From Faecalibacterium sp. I4-3-84 (GTDB lineage Bacteria > Bacillota > Clostridia > Oscillospirales > Ruminococcaceae): a DNA stretch of 64,000 bases. The stretch spans positions 1,178,001 to 1,242,000 of the forward strand of contig NZ_CP094466.1 in NCBI RefSeq assembly GCF_023347255.1, in the 5' to 3' direction. The position numbers were made by a program, and so were the translations under genes. The notes beneath the pieces were generated by a model, which had not been told where the DNA came from, did no database searches, and worked only from the letters and a program-made list of their open reading frames with translations. Within the stretch, counting starts at the first letter, position 1. Every line of letters starts with the position of its first letter. This document shows positions 45,504 through 54,692 of the stretch, one piece after another.

Positions 45504-46925
45504 ATGAATAAGGATCTGACGGTCGGCAAGCCGTCACAGGTTTTGTGGCAGTTCTGCCTGCCCATGTTCGGCAGCATCATCTTCCAGCAGCTGTACAACA
45601 TTGCCGACAGCCTTGTTGCAGGCAAGTTCATCGGCGAGAATGCACTGGCTGCTGTGGGCAACAGCTACGAGATCACCCTGATCTTCATTGCATTTGCCTT
45701 TGGCTGCAACATTGGCTGCTCGGTCATCGTGTCCCGCTACTTTGGCGCAAGGGACTACGATGAGATGAAGACTTCGGTCTACACTTCCCTGATCGGCTCT
45801 GCCGTGCTGTGCGCCGTGCTGATGCTGATCGGCCTTGTGGGCTGCCACAGCCTGCTGGAGCTCATCAACACCCCGGAGGAGATTCTTGCGGATTCTTCGC
45901 TGTATCTGGATATCTACGTGCTGGGCCTGCCCTTCATGTTCTTCTACAACATCGCCACCGGCATCTTCTCCGCTCTGGGCGACAGCAAAACGCCCTTCTA
46001 TTTTCTGGCAGTCTCGTCCCTGTCCAACATCGGCGTGGACATCCTGTTCGTGGCCGGTCTCAAGATGGGCGTAGCCGGTGTGGCATGGGCCACCTTCCTG
46101 TGTCAGGGTGTGAGCTGCGTGCTGGCCATGGTGGTGGTGTTCCGCCGCATCAGCGCCTTCAAATCCAAGAACAAGGTGGTGCTGTTCTCCTGGAACATGC
46201 TGGGCAAGGTGGCCGTAGTAGCCATCCCCAGCATCCTGCAGCAGAGCTTCGTCTCTGTGGGCAACATCATCCTGCAGAGCGTCATCAACACCTTTGGTGC
46301 CAGCGTCATTGCAGGCTACTCTGCAGCCGTCAAGCTGAACAACATGGTCATCACTTCCTTTACCACGCTGGGCAACGGCATCTCCAACTACACCTCCCAG
46401 AACATGGGCGCGGGCAAGATGGACCGTGTGCACAAGGGCTTTGGCGCAGGCCGCAATCTGGTGTGGATCATCTGCGTGCCCATCGTGCTCCTGTACTTCT
46501 TCTTCGGCCGCTTCCTGCTGCTGCTGTTCATGAATGACCCGCAGGGTCCGGCCATCGACACCGGTATGCTGTTCCTGCGCATCCTGTCTCCCTTCTATTT
46601 TGTGGTGTCGCTCAAGCTGGTCACTGACGGCATCCTGCGCGGCTGCGGCATGATGGTGCGCTTTATGATCGCCACCTTCTCCGACCTGATCCTGCGCGTG
46701 GGCATCGCCATTGTGCTGAGCAGCACTGCTCTGGGCAGCACGGGCATCTGGATGGCATGGCCCGTGGGCTGGTGCATCGGCACCGGCCTGTCGCTGGTGT
46801 TCTACTTCACCGCCATCCGCAAGGTCCTTGCAGAGTCTCCGGCCGAAGCGGAAGCAGAGGGCAAAGCTGCCGAGGCACGTGCAGAGGCCGAGTTCGCCGC
46901 AGATGCCGAAATGGAGACCCTGTAA
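45504..46925 (+). CDS. MATE-family efflux transporter
   Basis: 473 residues with GGAGGATTTTC upstream. Twelve predicted helices in two related halves; early PSQVLWQFCLPMFGSIIFQQ, then NIADSLVAGKFIGENALAA, typical of the NorM/DinF-like MATE group. The last 30 residues are an unusual acidic Ala/Glu-rich cytoplasmic tail (EAEGKAAEARAEAEF). It exports drugs or metabolites in exchange for cations; the substrate is unknown. Not closely related to the MATE at 10766 by eye. Confidence 0.92.
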   Translation: MNKDLTVGKPSQVLWQFCLPMFGSIIFQQLYNIADSLVAGKFIGENALAAVGNSYEITLIFIAFAFGCNIGCSVIVSRYFGARDYDEMKTSVYTSLIGSAVLCAVLMLIGLVGCHSLLELINTPEEILADSSLYLDIYVLGLPFMFFYNIATGIFSALGDSKTPFYFLAVSSLSNIGVDILFVAGLKMGVAGVAWATFLCQGVSCVLAMVVVFRRISAFKSKNKVVLFSWNMLGKVAVVAIPSILQQSFVSVGNIILQSVINTFGASVIAGYSAAVKLNNMVITSFTTLGNGISNYTSQNMGAGKMDRVHKGFGAGRNLVWIICVPIVLLYFFFGRFLLLLFMNDPQGPAIDTGMLFLRILSPFYFVVSLKLVTDGILRGCGMMVRFMIATFSDLILRVGIAIVLSSTALGSTGIWMAWPVGWCIGTGLSLVFYFTAIRKVLAESPAEAEAEGKAAEARAEAEFAADAEMETL

Positions 46926-47070
46926 CCCTTTTGCAACTTGTGAATTGTGTTCACCTGATACACAAACAAAATGAAGCAATTGAAATAGTGCACAAAACAG
47001 ACCCATTGCTTTTGGCTATTTTGGCGACAAAGTCCACAAAATGCCCCTGAAAGTATGGACGGTTTGTGAA

Positions 47071-47154
47071 TTGCGGATTTTGGCTCACAGGTCTATAATA
47101 TTGATAACGAAGCAAGGTCGCTTTGAGGGAAAGAGGGCCTTGCTTCCGTTTTTA
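47071..47154 (+). promoter_or_regulatory. Promoter and leader hairpin of the branched-chain amino acid operon
   Basis: -35 TTGCGG at 47071-47076, 17-base spacer, -10 TATAAT at 47094-47099. GAAGCAAGG (47109-47117) pairs with CCTTGCTTC (47138-47146), followed by GTTTTTAT. The hairpin therefore begins a few bases after the start site, as an attenuator or early terminator. TTGTGAATTG occurs twice upstream (about 46940 and 47064). Confidence 0.65.
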
Positions 47155-47191
47155 TACTGAAGCACGAATGCTCCTAAGGAGGATATTCACT

Positions 47192-48409
47192 ATGAAAAAG
47201 ATGATTTCTCGTCGTAATTTCCTGGCCGCTGCAGGTGTTGTTGCTGCAGCCGGCGTTCTGACTGCATGCGGCGGTTCTTCCAACAGCACTGCTGCTTCCG
47301 CCTCTACCGCAGCTTCTGGTGCCGCTGCTTCCGGCGACACCATCAAGGTGGGCGTTCTTGGACCTCTGACCGGTGATGTTTCCGTTTACGGTCAGGCCGT
47401 TGTCAACGGCGCTACCCTGTACCTGAAGCAGGTCAACGAAAAGGGCGGCATCAACGGCAAGCAGTTGGAGATCATCGCCATGGATGAGCAGGGCGATGCA
47501 ACTCAGGCTGTTACCTGCTTCACCAAGATGTGCGATCAGGGCATCACCGCACTGGTGGGCGACGTTACCACCACCCCGACTCTGGCAATTGCTGCCGAGA
47601 GCGCAGACTACAACATGCCCATGGTCACCGCTTCCGCTACCGCTGAGGCTGTCACCTACGATGCCGAGACCGACACCGTGAACGAGAATGTGTTCCGCGC
47701 AACCTTCACCGACCCGTTCCAGGGCATCAAGATGGCTGACTACGCTTACCAGCGGTTGGGCTACACCAAGGCAGCCGTCATCTTCCAGAAGGGCGCTGAC
47801 TACAACGAGGGTCTGGCAGAGAACTTCGTCAACGAGTTCGAGAGCCTGGGCGGCACCATCGTCGATCAGGAGACCTACTCTGAGGGCGATGTGGACTACA
47901 AGACCCAGCTGACCACCATTCTGGGCAAGGCTCCCGAAGTGGTGTTTTGCCCCAACTACTATCAGGAAGTCGGTCAGATCCTGGCTCAGGCTGAGAGCAT
48001 CGGTCTGGCAGTTCCCTTCCTGGGCGGCGACGGCTGGGATGGTCTGGAAGGCTACGCAACTGCCGACCAGCTGAAGGATGCCTACTTCTGCGCAAACTAC
48101 GCAAAGGGCTCCAACCCCGACTTTGAGAATGCCTACAAGGCTGAGTACGGTGAGGAGTACCCCAACGGCTTCGCTCCTCTGGGCTACGATGCTGCCATGA
48201 CCGTTGTCTACGGCATTCAGGCTGCTGAGGATGCCGGTCTGGCTGCTGGCGATGACGACTATAAGCAGGCCGTCATCGATGCTATCGCAGGCGGCACCAT
48301 CGATGGCATCACCGGCACCTTCACCTTCGATGAGCACCACAACCCCGTCAAGCAGACCGCTATCCTGTGCTTCGACGGTGCAACCCCCGTTCTGAAGGAA
48401 ATGTTCTGA
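47192..48409 (+). CDS. livJ: Branched-chain amino acid ABC binding lipoprotein
   Basis: 405 residues from ATG at 47192 (AAGGAGG upstream). Signal with MISRRNFLAAAG followed by lipobox LTAC: a twin-arginine-like motif plus lipid attachment. The mature protein is a type I periplasmic binding protein (LivJ/LIVBP fold): KVGVLGPLTGDVSVYGQAV at about 52 and GGINGKQLEIIAMDEQGDA at about 85. It captures Leu, Ile, Val or similar amino acids at the outer membrane face. First gene of the liv operon, separated from livH by a terminator. Confidence 0.94.
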   Translation: MKKMISRRNFLAAAGVVAAAGVLTACGGSSNSTAASASTAASGAAASGDTIKVGVLGPLTGDVSVYGQAVVNGATLYLKQVNEKGGINGKQLEIIAMDEQGDATQAVTCFTKMCDQGITALVGDVTTTPTLAIAAESADYNMPMVTASATAEAVTYDAETDTVNENVFRATFTDPFQGIKMADYAYQRLGYTKAAVIFQKGADYNEGLAENFVNEFESLGGTIVDQETYSEGDVDYKTQLTTILGKAPEVVFCPNYYQEVGQILAQAESIGLAVPFLGGDGWDGLEGYATADQLKDAYFCANYAKGSNPDFENAYKAEYGEEYPNGFAPLGYDAAMTVVYGIQAAEDAGLAAGDDDYKQAVIDAIAGGTIDGITGTFTFDEHHNPVKQTAILCFDGATPVLKEMF

Positions 48410-48473
48410 TCTGCTTTGATCCTGCGCACCGGTGTGCGGCATAAAGGCAGCACTCAGAAATAAAAGACCCATT

Positions 48474-48520
48474 GCGGAGACCGCCGGAACAGGTTTTGCT
48501 CGGCCGTCTCCGCTTTTTTG
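48474..48520 (+). terminator. Terminator between livJ and livH
   Basis: GCGGAGAC pairs with GTCTCCGC over an extended arm and is followed by TTTTTT. Partial read-through would set binding protein above permease levels. Confidence 0.8.
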
Positions 48521-48580
48521 GTAAAAAAGTGCATTCCCCAAAAGGCGTGCAAACGCCGCAAAGAAAGGAAGTATCAGTCC

Positions 48581-49459
48581 ATGACAGTGTTTTTTAGCCA
48601 GCTGATCAACGGCTTGTCCCTTGGCAGCATCTATGCACTGATCGCACTGGGTTACAGCATGGTGTACGGCATCATCCTGCTGCTGAACTTTGCCCATGGC
48701 GATGTCATTATGGTTGGTGCGTACATGTCCTGGTTCGTGATGAATCAGCTGGGCCTTGGCCCGGTCACTGCTGTGTGCGCCACCATCATCACCTGTACGC
48801 TGCTGGGCGTTGTGATCGAGAAGATCGCCTACACCCCGCTGCGCAGCGCACCCCGTATCTCCCTGCTGATCACAGCAATCGGCGTGTCCTTCTTCCTGGA
48901 GTACACTGCAGAGCTGATCCTTGGTTCCGGTGCAAAGGTCATTCCGGCCTACTACACCAACCAGACCTTCCGCATCGGCTCTGTGCCGCTGGGCCTCACC
49001 TCTGTCATCACCCTGCTGGTCACGGTGCTGTCCATGCTGGTGCTCACCTTCCTTGTGCAGAAGACCAAGCTCGGCAAGGCCATGCGTGCCGTGTCTGAGG
49101 ATATGGACGCTGCCCGCCTGATGGGCATTAACGTCAACAGCACCATTTCCTTTACCTTTGCGGTGGGCTCCGCACTGGCCGGTATCGGCTCGGTGCTGTA
49201 CTGCTGCAGCTACCCGCAGGCGACCCCCACCATGGGCTCCATGCTGGGCCTGAAGGCCTTCGTTGCAGCCGTTCTGGGCGGCATCGGCTCCATTCCCGGT
49301 GCCATGATCGGCGGCATCGCCATCGGCCTGTGCGAGTGCTTTGTTTCCGCCATCGGCCTTTCCGCATGGAAGGATGCCGTCACGTTTGCGATCCTGATCA
49401 TCGTGCTGCTGGTCAAGCCCACCGGCTTCCTTGGCCGCAAGGTTCAGGAAAAGGTGTAA
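48581..49459 (+). CDS. livH: Branched-chain amino acid ABC permease LivH
   Basis: 292 residues from ATG at 48581 (AAAGGAAG upstream). About eight membrane helices; LivH hallmarks are the opening QLINGLSLGSIYALIALGYS and the late GLKAFVAAVLGGIGSIPGAM (about 226). It forms the channel with LivM, next in the operon. Confidence 0.95.
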   Translation: MTVFFSQLINGLSLGSIYALIALGYSMVYGIILLLNFAHGDVIMVGAYMSWFVMNQLGLGPVTAVCATIITCTLLGVVIEKIAYTPLRSAPRISLLITAIGVSFFLEYTAELILGSGAKVIPAYYTNQTFRIGSVPLGLTSVITLLVTVLSMLVLTFLVQKTKLGKAMRAVSEDMDAARLMGINVNSTISFTFAVGSALAGIGSVLYCCSYPQATPTMGSMLGLKAFVAAVLGGIGSIPGAMIGGIAIGLCECFVSAIGLSAWKDAVTFAILIIVLLVKPTGFLGRKVQEKV

Positions 49460-49472
49460 GGAGGGCATGAAG

Positions 49473-50498
49473 ATGAATACCAAACGCAAAACGCTCAAAA
49501 TGCCCGTGCGCTATCTGATGAACGCCGTGCTGGTGGCTCTGCTGTTCGTGGGCCTGTCCTTCCTCACCCAGAACGTGCTGTCCACCTACCAGAACAAGGT
49601 GCTTCTCACCGTGGGCATCAACATCATTCTGGCTGTCTCGCTGAACGTTGCCACCGGTTATCTGGGCCAGCTGCCGCTGGGCCACGCCGGTTTCATGGCC
49701 GTGGGTGCTTACACCTGCGCCCTGTTCACGAAATACAGCAATCTGCCCTCCGGTGTCGCTTTTGTCGTGGGTCTGGTGCTGGCCTGCATCGTGGCGGGCC
49801 TGTTCGGCGTGCTGATCGGCATTCCTGCTCTGCGCCTGACCGGTGATTATCTGGCCATCCTGACGCTGGGCTTTGGCGAGATCATCCGCATCACCCTGAA
49901 CAACATCGATGATGTGCTGGGCTTCAAGCTGTTCTACGGTGCCAAGGGCCTGAAGAACATCCCCAAGTATTCCAACTTCGCCAATGTGTTCATCTGCGTG
50001 GTCATTACCTGCTTTGCCATCCACGCCATGATGAAGAGCCGCCACGGCCGTGCCGTGCTGGCCATCCGCGATAACGAGATCGCTGCCGAGAGCTGCGGCA
50101 TCCAGACTACTTATTATAAGGTCATGGCCTTTGCATTCTCCGCCGCCTTTGCCGGTCTGGCCGGCGGCCTGTACGCCTGCTATCTGGGCGTTCTGGACCC
50201 CTCCACCTTCGGCTTCATGAAGTCCATCGAAATTCTGGTCATGGTGGTTCTGGGCGGCATGGGTTCCATGCTGGGCTCCATCCTGTCCGCGACCGTGCTT
50301 ACCATCCTGCCCGAGGCGACCCGCAGCTTTGACAGCTACCGCATGGTAGTCTACTCGCTGGTGCTGGTCCTCATGATGATCTTCCGTCCGGGCGGCCTGC
50401 TTGGCAGCTACGACTTCTCCATGAGCCGCATTGTGGAAAAGATCATGAACGGCGAACTGTTCCAGAAGAAAGCAAAGGAGGGTGCAGACCATGAGTGA
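49473..50498 (+). CDS. livM: Branched-chain amino acid ABC permease LivM
   Basis: 341 residues. Two ATGs lie close together; 49473 is chosen because AAGGAGG is 8 bases upstream, while the ATG at 49467 is only 2 away. About eight to ten helices with LNVATGYLGQLPLGHAGFM (about 62) and MVVLGGMGSMLGSILSA (about 262) motifs. The last 8 bases overlap livG. Confidence 0.95.
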   Translation: MNTKRKTLKMPVRYLMNAVLVALLFVGLSFLTQNVLSTYQNKVLLTVGINIILAVSLNVATGYLGQLPLGHAGFMAVGAYTCALFTKYSNLPSGVAFVVGLVLACIVAGLFGVLIGIPALRLTGDYLAILTLGFGEIIRITLNNIDDVLGFKLFYGAKGLKNIPKYSNFANVFICVVITCFAIHAMMKSRHGRAVLAIRDNEIAAESCGIQTTYYKVMAFAFSAAFAGLAGGLYACYLGVLDPSTFGFMKSIEILVMVVLGGMGSMLGSILSATVLTILPEATRSFDSYRMVVYSLVLVLMMIFRPGGLLGSYDFSMSRIVEKIMNGELFQKKAKEGADHE

Positions 50499-51330
50499 GT
50501 TCCAGACCAAGTTACACAGTGTGCCCTCCGGTGGCTTTTTGACCGACCGCGACAAGGACAAAAAGCCCATTCTGGACGTGCGTGAGCTGGGCATCGACTT
50601 CGGCGGTCTGACCGCCGTGGATGGCTTCAACCTGATGATCGGCCGCAACGAGATCACCGGTCTGATCGGCCCCAACGGTGCCGGTAAGACCACCGTGTTC
50701 AACCTGCTGACCAACGTCTACCAGCCCACCCGCGGCTCCATCCTGATCGATGGTATGCCCACCGCCGGCAAAAAGACCTATCAGGTCAACCGCATGGGCG
50801 TGGCCCGTACCTTCCAGAACATCCGCCTGTTCAAGGAACTGAGCGTGATCGATAACATCAAGGTGGGCCTGCACGAGTCCATGAAGTACAATCTGGCATC
50901 TTCGCTGATCCGCCTGCCCAACTACTGGAAGGAAGAGAAGAAGTGCACCGAACGTGCTCTGGAGCTGCTGGATATCTTCCACATGGCAGACCTCGCCAAT
51001 GTGCAGGCAGGCAGCCTGCCCTACGGCGCACAGCGCCGTCTGGAGATCATGCGTGCACTGGCCACCAGCCCGAAGCTGCTGCTGCTGGACGAGCCTGCTG
51101 CCGGTATGAATCCCTCCGAGACTGCAGAGCTGACCGAGACCATCCGCCGCATCCGCGACGAGTTCAACATCGCCGTGCTGCTGATCGAGCATGATATGAG
51201 CCTGGTCATGGGCATCTGCGAGGGCATTGCCGTGCTGAACTTCGGCCGCATCATCGCCAAGGGCACGCCGGATGAGATCCGCAACAACCCGCAGGTCATC
51301 GAAGCCTATCTGGGCAAGAAGGAGGGCTAA
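50491..51330 (+). CDS. livG: Branched-chain amino acid ABC ATPase LivG
   Basis: 279 residues from ATG at 50491, 8 bases inside livM, with AAAGGAGG upstream. Walker A GPNGAGKTT (about 62), signature SLPYGAQRRLEIMRALA (about 175), Walker B LLLLDEPAAGMNPSE, H-loop IEHDMSLVMGICE. The signature YGAQRR is a normal LivG form. Pairs with LivF. Confidence 0.95.
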   Translation: MSEFQTKLHSVPSGGFLTDRDKDKKPILDVRELGIDFGGLTAVDGFNLMIGRNEITGLIGPNGAGKTTVFNLLTNVYQPTRGSILIDGMPTAGKKTYQVNRMGVARTFQNIRLFKELSVIDNIKVGLHESMKYNLASSLIRLPNYWKEEKKCTERALELLDIFHMADLANVQAGSLPYGAQRRLEIMRALATSPKLLLLDEPAAGMNPSETAELTETIRRIRDEFNIAVLLIEHDMSLVMGICEGIAVLNFGRIIAKGTPDEIRNNPQVIEAYLGKKEG

Positions 51331-51333
51331 GCC

Positions 51334-52047
51334 ATGGCTGATACGTTACTGAAAGTTGATAACATCAACGTCTATTACGGCAACATCCACGCCGTCAAGG
51401 ACATCTCCTTCGAGGTGGATCAGGGCGAGATCGTCACCCTGATCGGTGCCAACGGTGCTGGCAAATCCACCACCCTGAAGACCATTTCCGGCCTGCTGAA
51501 GCCCAAGACCGGCGACATCCTGTACAAGGGCAGCAGCATCAAGGGCATGCGCGCCCACAAGATCGTGGAAGCAGGCCTTGCCCATGTGCCGGAAGGCCGC
51601 CATGTGTTCCTGCACATGACCGTGGAAGAAAATCTGGACATGGGTGCATACACCCAGCCTGCTTCCACCATTGCACCCAACAAGGAAAAGGTGTTTGAGC
51701 TGTTCCCCCGCCTGAAGGAGCGCCGCAAGCAGCTGGCCGGTACCATGTCCGGCGGCGAGCAGCAGATGCTGGCTATGGGCCGTGCACTAATGAGCAACGC
51801 TTCCATGCTGATGCTGGACGAGCCTTCCATGGGCCTTTCGCCGCTGCTGGTGCAGGAGATCTTCGACATCATCCAGAACGTGCACAAGGAAGGCATGACC
51901 ATCCTGCTGGTGGAGCAGAACGCACAGATGGCTCTTTCCGTGGCAGACCGTGCCTACGTCCTTGAGACGGGCCGTGTAGTCATGGAGGGCACCGGTGCCG
52001 AACTGCTGACCAACGAGCGCGTGCGCAGCGCATATCTGGGCGGCTAA
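51334..52047 (+). CDS. livF: Branched-chain amino acid ABC ATPase LivF
   Basis: 237 residues, starting 3 bases after livG. Walker A GANGAGKSTTLKT (about 36), signature TMSGGEQQMLAMGRAL (about 137), Walker B MLMLDEPSMGLSPLL, and VEQNAQMALSVADRAYVLETG typical of LivF. Ends the five-gene operon, with a terminator at 52069. Confidence 0.96.
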   Translation: MADTLLKVDNINVYYGNIHAVKDISFEVDQGEIVTLIGANGAGKSTTLKTISGLLKPKTGDILYKGSSIKGMRAHKIVEAGLAHVPEGRHVFLHMTVEENLDMGAYTQPASTIAPNKEKVFELFPRLKERRKQLAGTMSGGEQQMLAMGRALMSNASMLMLDEPSMGLSPLLVQEIFDIIQNVHKEGMTILLVEQNAQMALSVADRAYVLETGRVVMEGTGAELLTNERVRSAYLGG

Positions 52048-52068
52048 GCAAAAAATCGTATAAGAAAA

Positions 52069-52100
52069 GGGGCTGTTGCACATGCAACAACCCCTTTTTT
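52069..52100. terminator. Terminator of the liv operon
   Basis: GGGG-CTGTTGCA pairs with TGCAACA-ACCCC, flanked by AAAA and TTTTTT, so it works for both livF and the convergent DUF819 gene. Confidence 0.9.
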
Positions 52101-52110
52101 GCAGTATTTG

Positions 52111-53274
52111 TTATGCCAGCAGAGACATGATATTTGCGGTAATCAGGCCGCCTGCCGTGCCAATGACGTAGCCCATCAGAGCCATCAGAACGCCAACAGG
52201 CACCAGAGCGCCGCTGTAGGCACCAGCCAGAATGGGAGCGGATGCGGAACCGCCGATGTTTGCCAGAGATGCAACACCGCAGGTGAACATATCCAGATGG
52301 AAGATCTTTGCCAGCAGCACCAGAATGATGCCGTGGATGGCCAGGATCATAAAGCCTGCCAGGATCCATGCGGGTGCATCGGTCAGCTCCAGGAAGCTTG
52401 CGCGGGAGGCAAGCAATGCCACCACGGAGTACAGCAGCAGGTTGGACAGCTCGGTACTGCCTGCCATGCGGCCCACGGGGGTGACAGCGCCGATCAGGCC
52501 GGACAACGTGATGAGCAGGACGGTCCAGGTGGCCTTGTCCAGGAAGGGCATTGCGCTGTTCAGGGCTGCGCCGATATCCTGACCGAAGGCGGAGATTACC
52601 AGAGCCAGACCCAGCAGGAAGATCAGGTTGACAAAGGTAGCCTTGTCCTCGTTGGACTTTGCGTCCTCTTCCAGACGGCGGGATACTTCATCCAGCGTGG
52701 TGGTGTCGGCCTTGACCCACTTGTTGAACTTGGGAGCAAGGTTGATGGCCCACAGCAGGAACATGACCCAGATGGAGTAGTCGATGGAGTCCACCACCAG
52801 TGCGTAGGCCATGTCAGCTTCGCCGATGTCCAGCGCAGCCTGCACGGCGATCATGTTGCCGGAGCCGCCCATCCAGCTGCCGCACAGAGCGCCCAGTGCC
52901 TTCCATGCTTCGGAGCCAAGGGGTCCCTTCATGATGGCGAAGGTTGCAATGAAGGCCACCGAGATGGAGACGGAAGCGGCAAAGAAGCCGCCCAGCATCT
53001 TGGGACCCAGCTTGATGATCTTGCGGATGTCGCAGCGCAGCAGCATCAGGAAGATCATTGCATACAGCAGGTTGTTTTTCAGCACGGAGTAGGCAGGCTT
53101 GGTGGCCTCCATGTCCCATGCACCCAGCGTGCAGAGAATCATGGTAATGAGGTACAGCAGAACGATAGGTGGTGCATAGTCGAAGAATTTCGACTTCGTG
53201 TAGCGTTGCAGCCACACCAGCAGTGCGGCAATGAACACCAGCACGGCGATGTAGGTGAAACCGTTTGTGATCAT
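52111..53274 (-). CDS. DUF819-family membrane protein
   Basis: 387 residues from ATG at 53274 (AGGGGATT upstream), with about eleven helices. Family features: FFDYAPPIVLLYLITMI (about 29), GALCGSWMGGSGNMIAVQAA (about 128) and GVASLANIGGSASAPILAGA (about 335); the two GSWxGG and NIGGSASAP segments look like re-entrant transporter hairpins. The function of DUF819 is not established. It is divergent (132 bases) from a dipeptide epimerase, so it may carry a dipeptide or amino acid; that is contextual inference. Confidence 0.85.
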   Translation of the reverse strand: MITNGFTYIAVLVFIAALLVWLQRYTKSKFFDYAPPIVLLYLITMILCTLGAWDMEATKPAYSVLKNNLLYAMIFLMLLRCDIRKIIKLGPKMLGGFFAASVSISVAFIATFAIMKGPLGSEAWKALGALCGSWMGGSGNMIAVQAALDIGEADMAYALVVDSIDYSIWVMFLLWAINLAPKFNKWVKADTTTLDEVSRRLEEDAKSNEDKATFVNLIFLLGLALVISAFGQDIGAALNSAMPFLDKATWTVLLITLSGLIGAVTPVGRMAGSTELSNLLLYSVVALLASRASFLELTDAPAWILAGFMILAIHGIILVLLAKIFHLDMFTCGVASLANIGGSASAPILAGAYSGALVPVGVLMALMGYVIGTAGGLITANIMSLLA

Positions 53275-53406
53275 GAACCCAATCCCCTTTCTTTTTGTGC
53301 AATTTTTTGCGGACAATTGTCTTTACAATATCGACAACTTCGTATACAATACTACCATAGATTTCATAATCTGGCAACATTTTTTATCGAAAGGGGTAGG
53401 TTTTGC

Positions 53407-54504
53407 ATGAAAATCACGGAAGTACGTCTCGGTCTGATCTCCGTGCCGCTGCGCGTGCCTTTTAAGACGGCTCTGCGTTCGGTCAGCAGTGTGGAAGATG
53501 TGATCGTAGAGATCCACACCGACACCGGCGCTGTGGGTTATGGTGAGGCACCTCCCACCGGTGTGATCACCGGCGACACCACCGGTGCCATCATCGGTGC
53601 CATCCGCGACCATATCGCAAAGACCATCATCGGCCGCGATGTGGACGACTTTGAAGACCTGATGATCGCACTGAATGCCTGCATCCAGAAGAACACCAGC
53701 GCCAAGGCTGCTGTGGATATGGCCCTGTGGGATCTGTACGGCCAGCTGTACAAAATCCCTGTGTACAAGCTGATGGGCGGCGCAAAGAAGTCCATCGTCA
53801 CCGACATCACCATCAGCGTCAACGACCCCGAAGAGATGGTGCGCGATGCCCTGAACGCCATCGACCGCGGCTACAACTGCCTGAAGGTCAAGGTGGGCAA
53901 GGAGCCGGAAAAGGATATTGCACGCCTGAGCGCCATCCGCGGTGCTGTGCCCAAGGAGACCTGCATCCGCATCGACGCAAATCAGGGCTGGACCCCCAAG
54001 GAAGCCGTGCGCATCCTGAACGGAATGCAGGAGAAGGGCCTTGATATCGAATTCGTGGAGCAGCCGGTCAAGGCCCACGATTTTGAAGGCCTGAAGTACG
54101 TTACCGAACGCTCCTATGTGCCGGTGCTGGCCGACGAGAGCGTGTTCTCCCCGCAGGACGCACTGACCATCATGCAGATGGGAGCCGCAGACCTCGTGAA
54201 CATCAAGCTGATGAAGTGCGGCGGCCTGTACAACGCCCTCAAGATCGCATCTGCCGCCGAGGTGTACGGCGTGGAGTGCATGATCGGCTGTATGCTGGAA
54301 GCCAAGATCAGCGTGAATGCCGCCGTGCATCTGGCCTGCGCAAAGCAGATCATCACCCGCGTGGATCTGGACGGCCCCGTGCTGTGCAGTGAGGACCCCA
54401 TCCTCGGCGGTGCAGTGTTCAACGAAAAAGACATCACTGTTTCCAACGAGCCGGGCCTTGGCATCAAGGGCATTGAGCCGGGCAAGATCAAGTATTTGGA
54501 CTAA
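53407..54504 (+). CDS. Dipeptide epimerase (enolase superfamily, muconate-lactonizing subgroup)
   Basis: 365 residues from ATG at 53407 (AAAGGGGTAGG upstream). Capping domain 1-125, then an (a/b)7b barrel with the acid/base motif LKVKVGKE (KxK, about 160), metal ligands in RIDANQGW, EFVEQPV and LADESVF, and the second Lys in VNIKLMKCGG. This arrangement is that of L-Ala-D/L-Glu epimerase and related dipeptide epimerases. It probably salvages peptidoglycan-derived or dietary dipeptides together with PepD. Exact dipeptide is unknown. Confidence 0.9.
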   Translation: MKITEVRLGLISVPLRVPFKTALRSVSSVEDVIVEIHTDTGAVGYGEAPPTGVITGDTTGAIIGAIRDHIAKTIIGRDVDDFEDLMIALNACIQKNTSAKAAVDMALWDLYGQLYKIPVYKLMGGAKKSIVTDITISVNDPEEMVRDALNAIDRGYNCLKVKVGKEPEKDIARLSAIRGAVPKETCIRIDANQGWTPKEAVRILNGMQEKGLDIEFVEQPVKAHDFEGLKYVTERSYVPVLADESVFSPQDALTIMQMGAADLVNIKLMKCGGLYNALKIASAAEVYGVECMIGCMLEAKISVNAAVHLACAKQIITRVDLDGPVLCSEDPILGGAVFNEKDITVSNEPGLGIKGIEPGKIKYLD

Positions 54505-54640
54505 ACTCCTTCCGTCATTACTTCGCAATGCCACCTTCCTCAAGGAGGGAGGCCTTGGCAAAGCGGAAAGCTTTATCTTTTCGCCGGAGGCTCCCTCATT
54601 GAGGGAGCTGGTGCGGCGTGAGCCGTGCCTGAGGGAGTTA
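54504..54640. repeat. Palindromic dispersed repeat (AACTCC...GGAGTT)
   Basis: About 137 bases between AACTCCTTCCGTCA and GCCTGAGGGAGTT with inner CCTTCCTCAAGGAGGGAGG and GGCTCCCTCATTGAGGGAGC palindromes. It begins at the epimerase stop. Related to the element at 17812. Confidence 0.7.
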
Positions 54641-54644
54641 TACA

Positions 54645-54680
54645 AAAACGGCACCTGCCAGTTCCGCAGGTGCCGTTTTG
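54645..54680. terminator. Bidirectional terminator
   Basis: CGGCACCTGC pairs with GCAGGTGCCG; AAAAA and TTTT flank it. It lies between the convergent epimerase and pepD genes. Confidence 0.88.
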
Positions 54681-54692
54681 TGTTTGGGGCCG

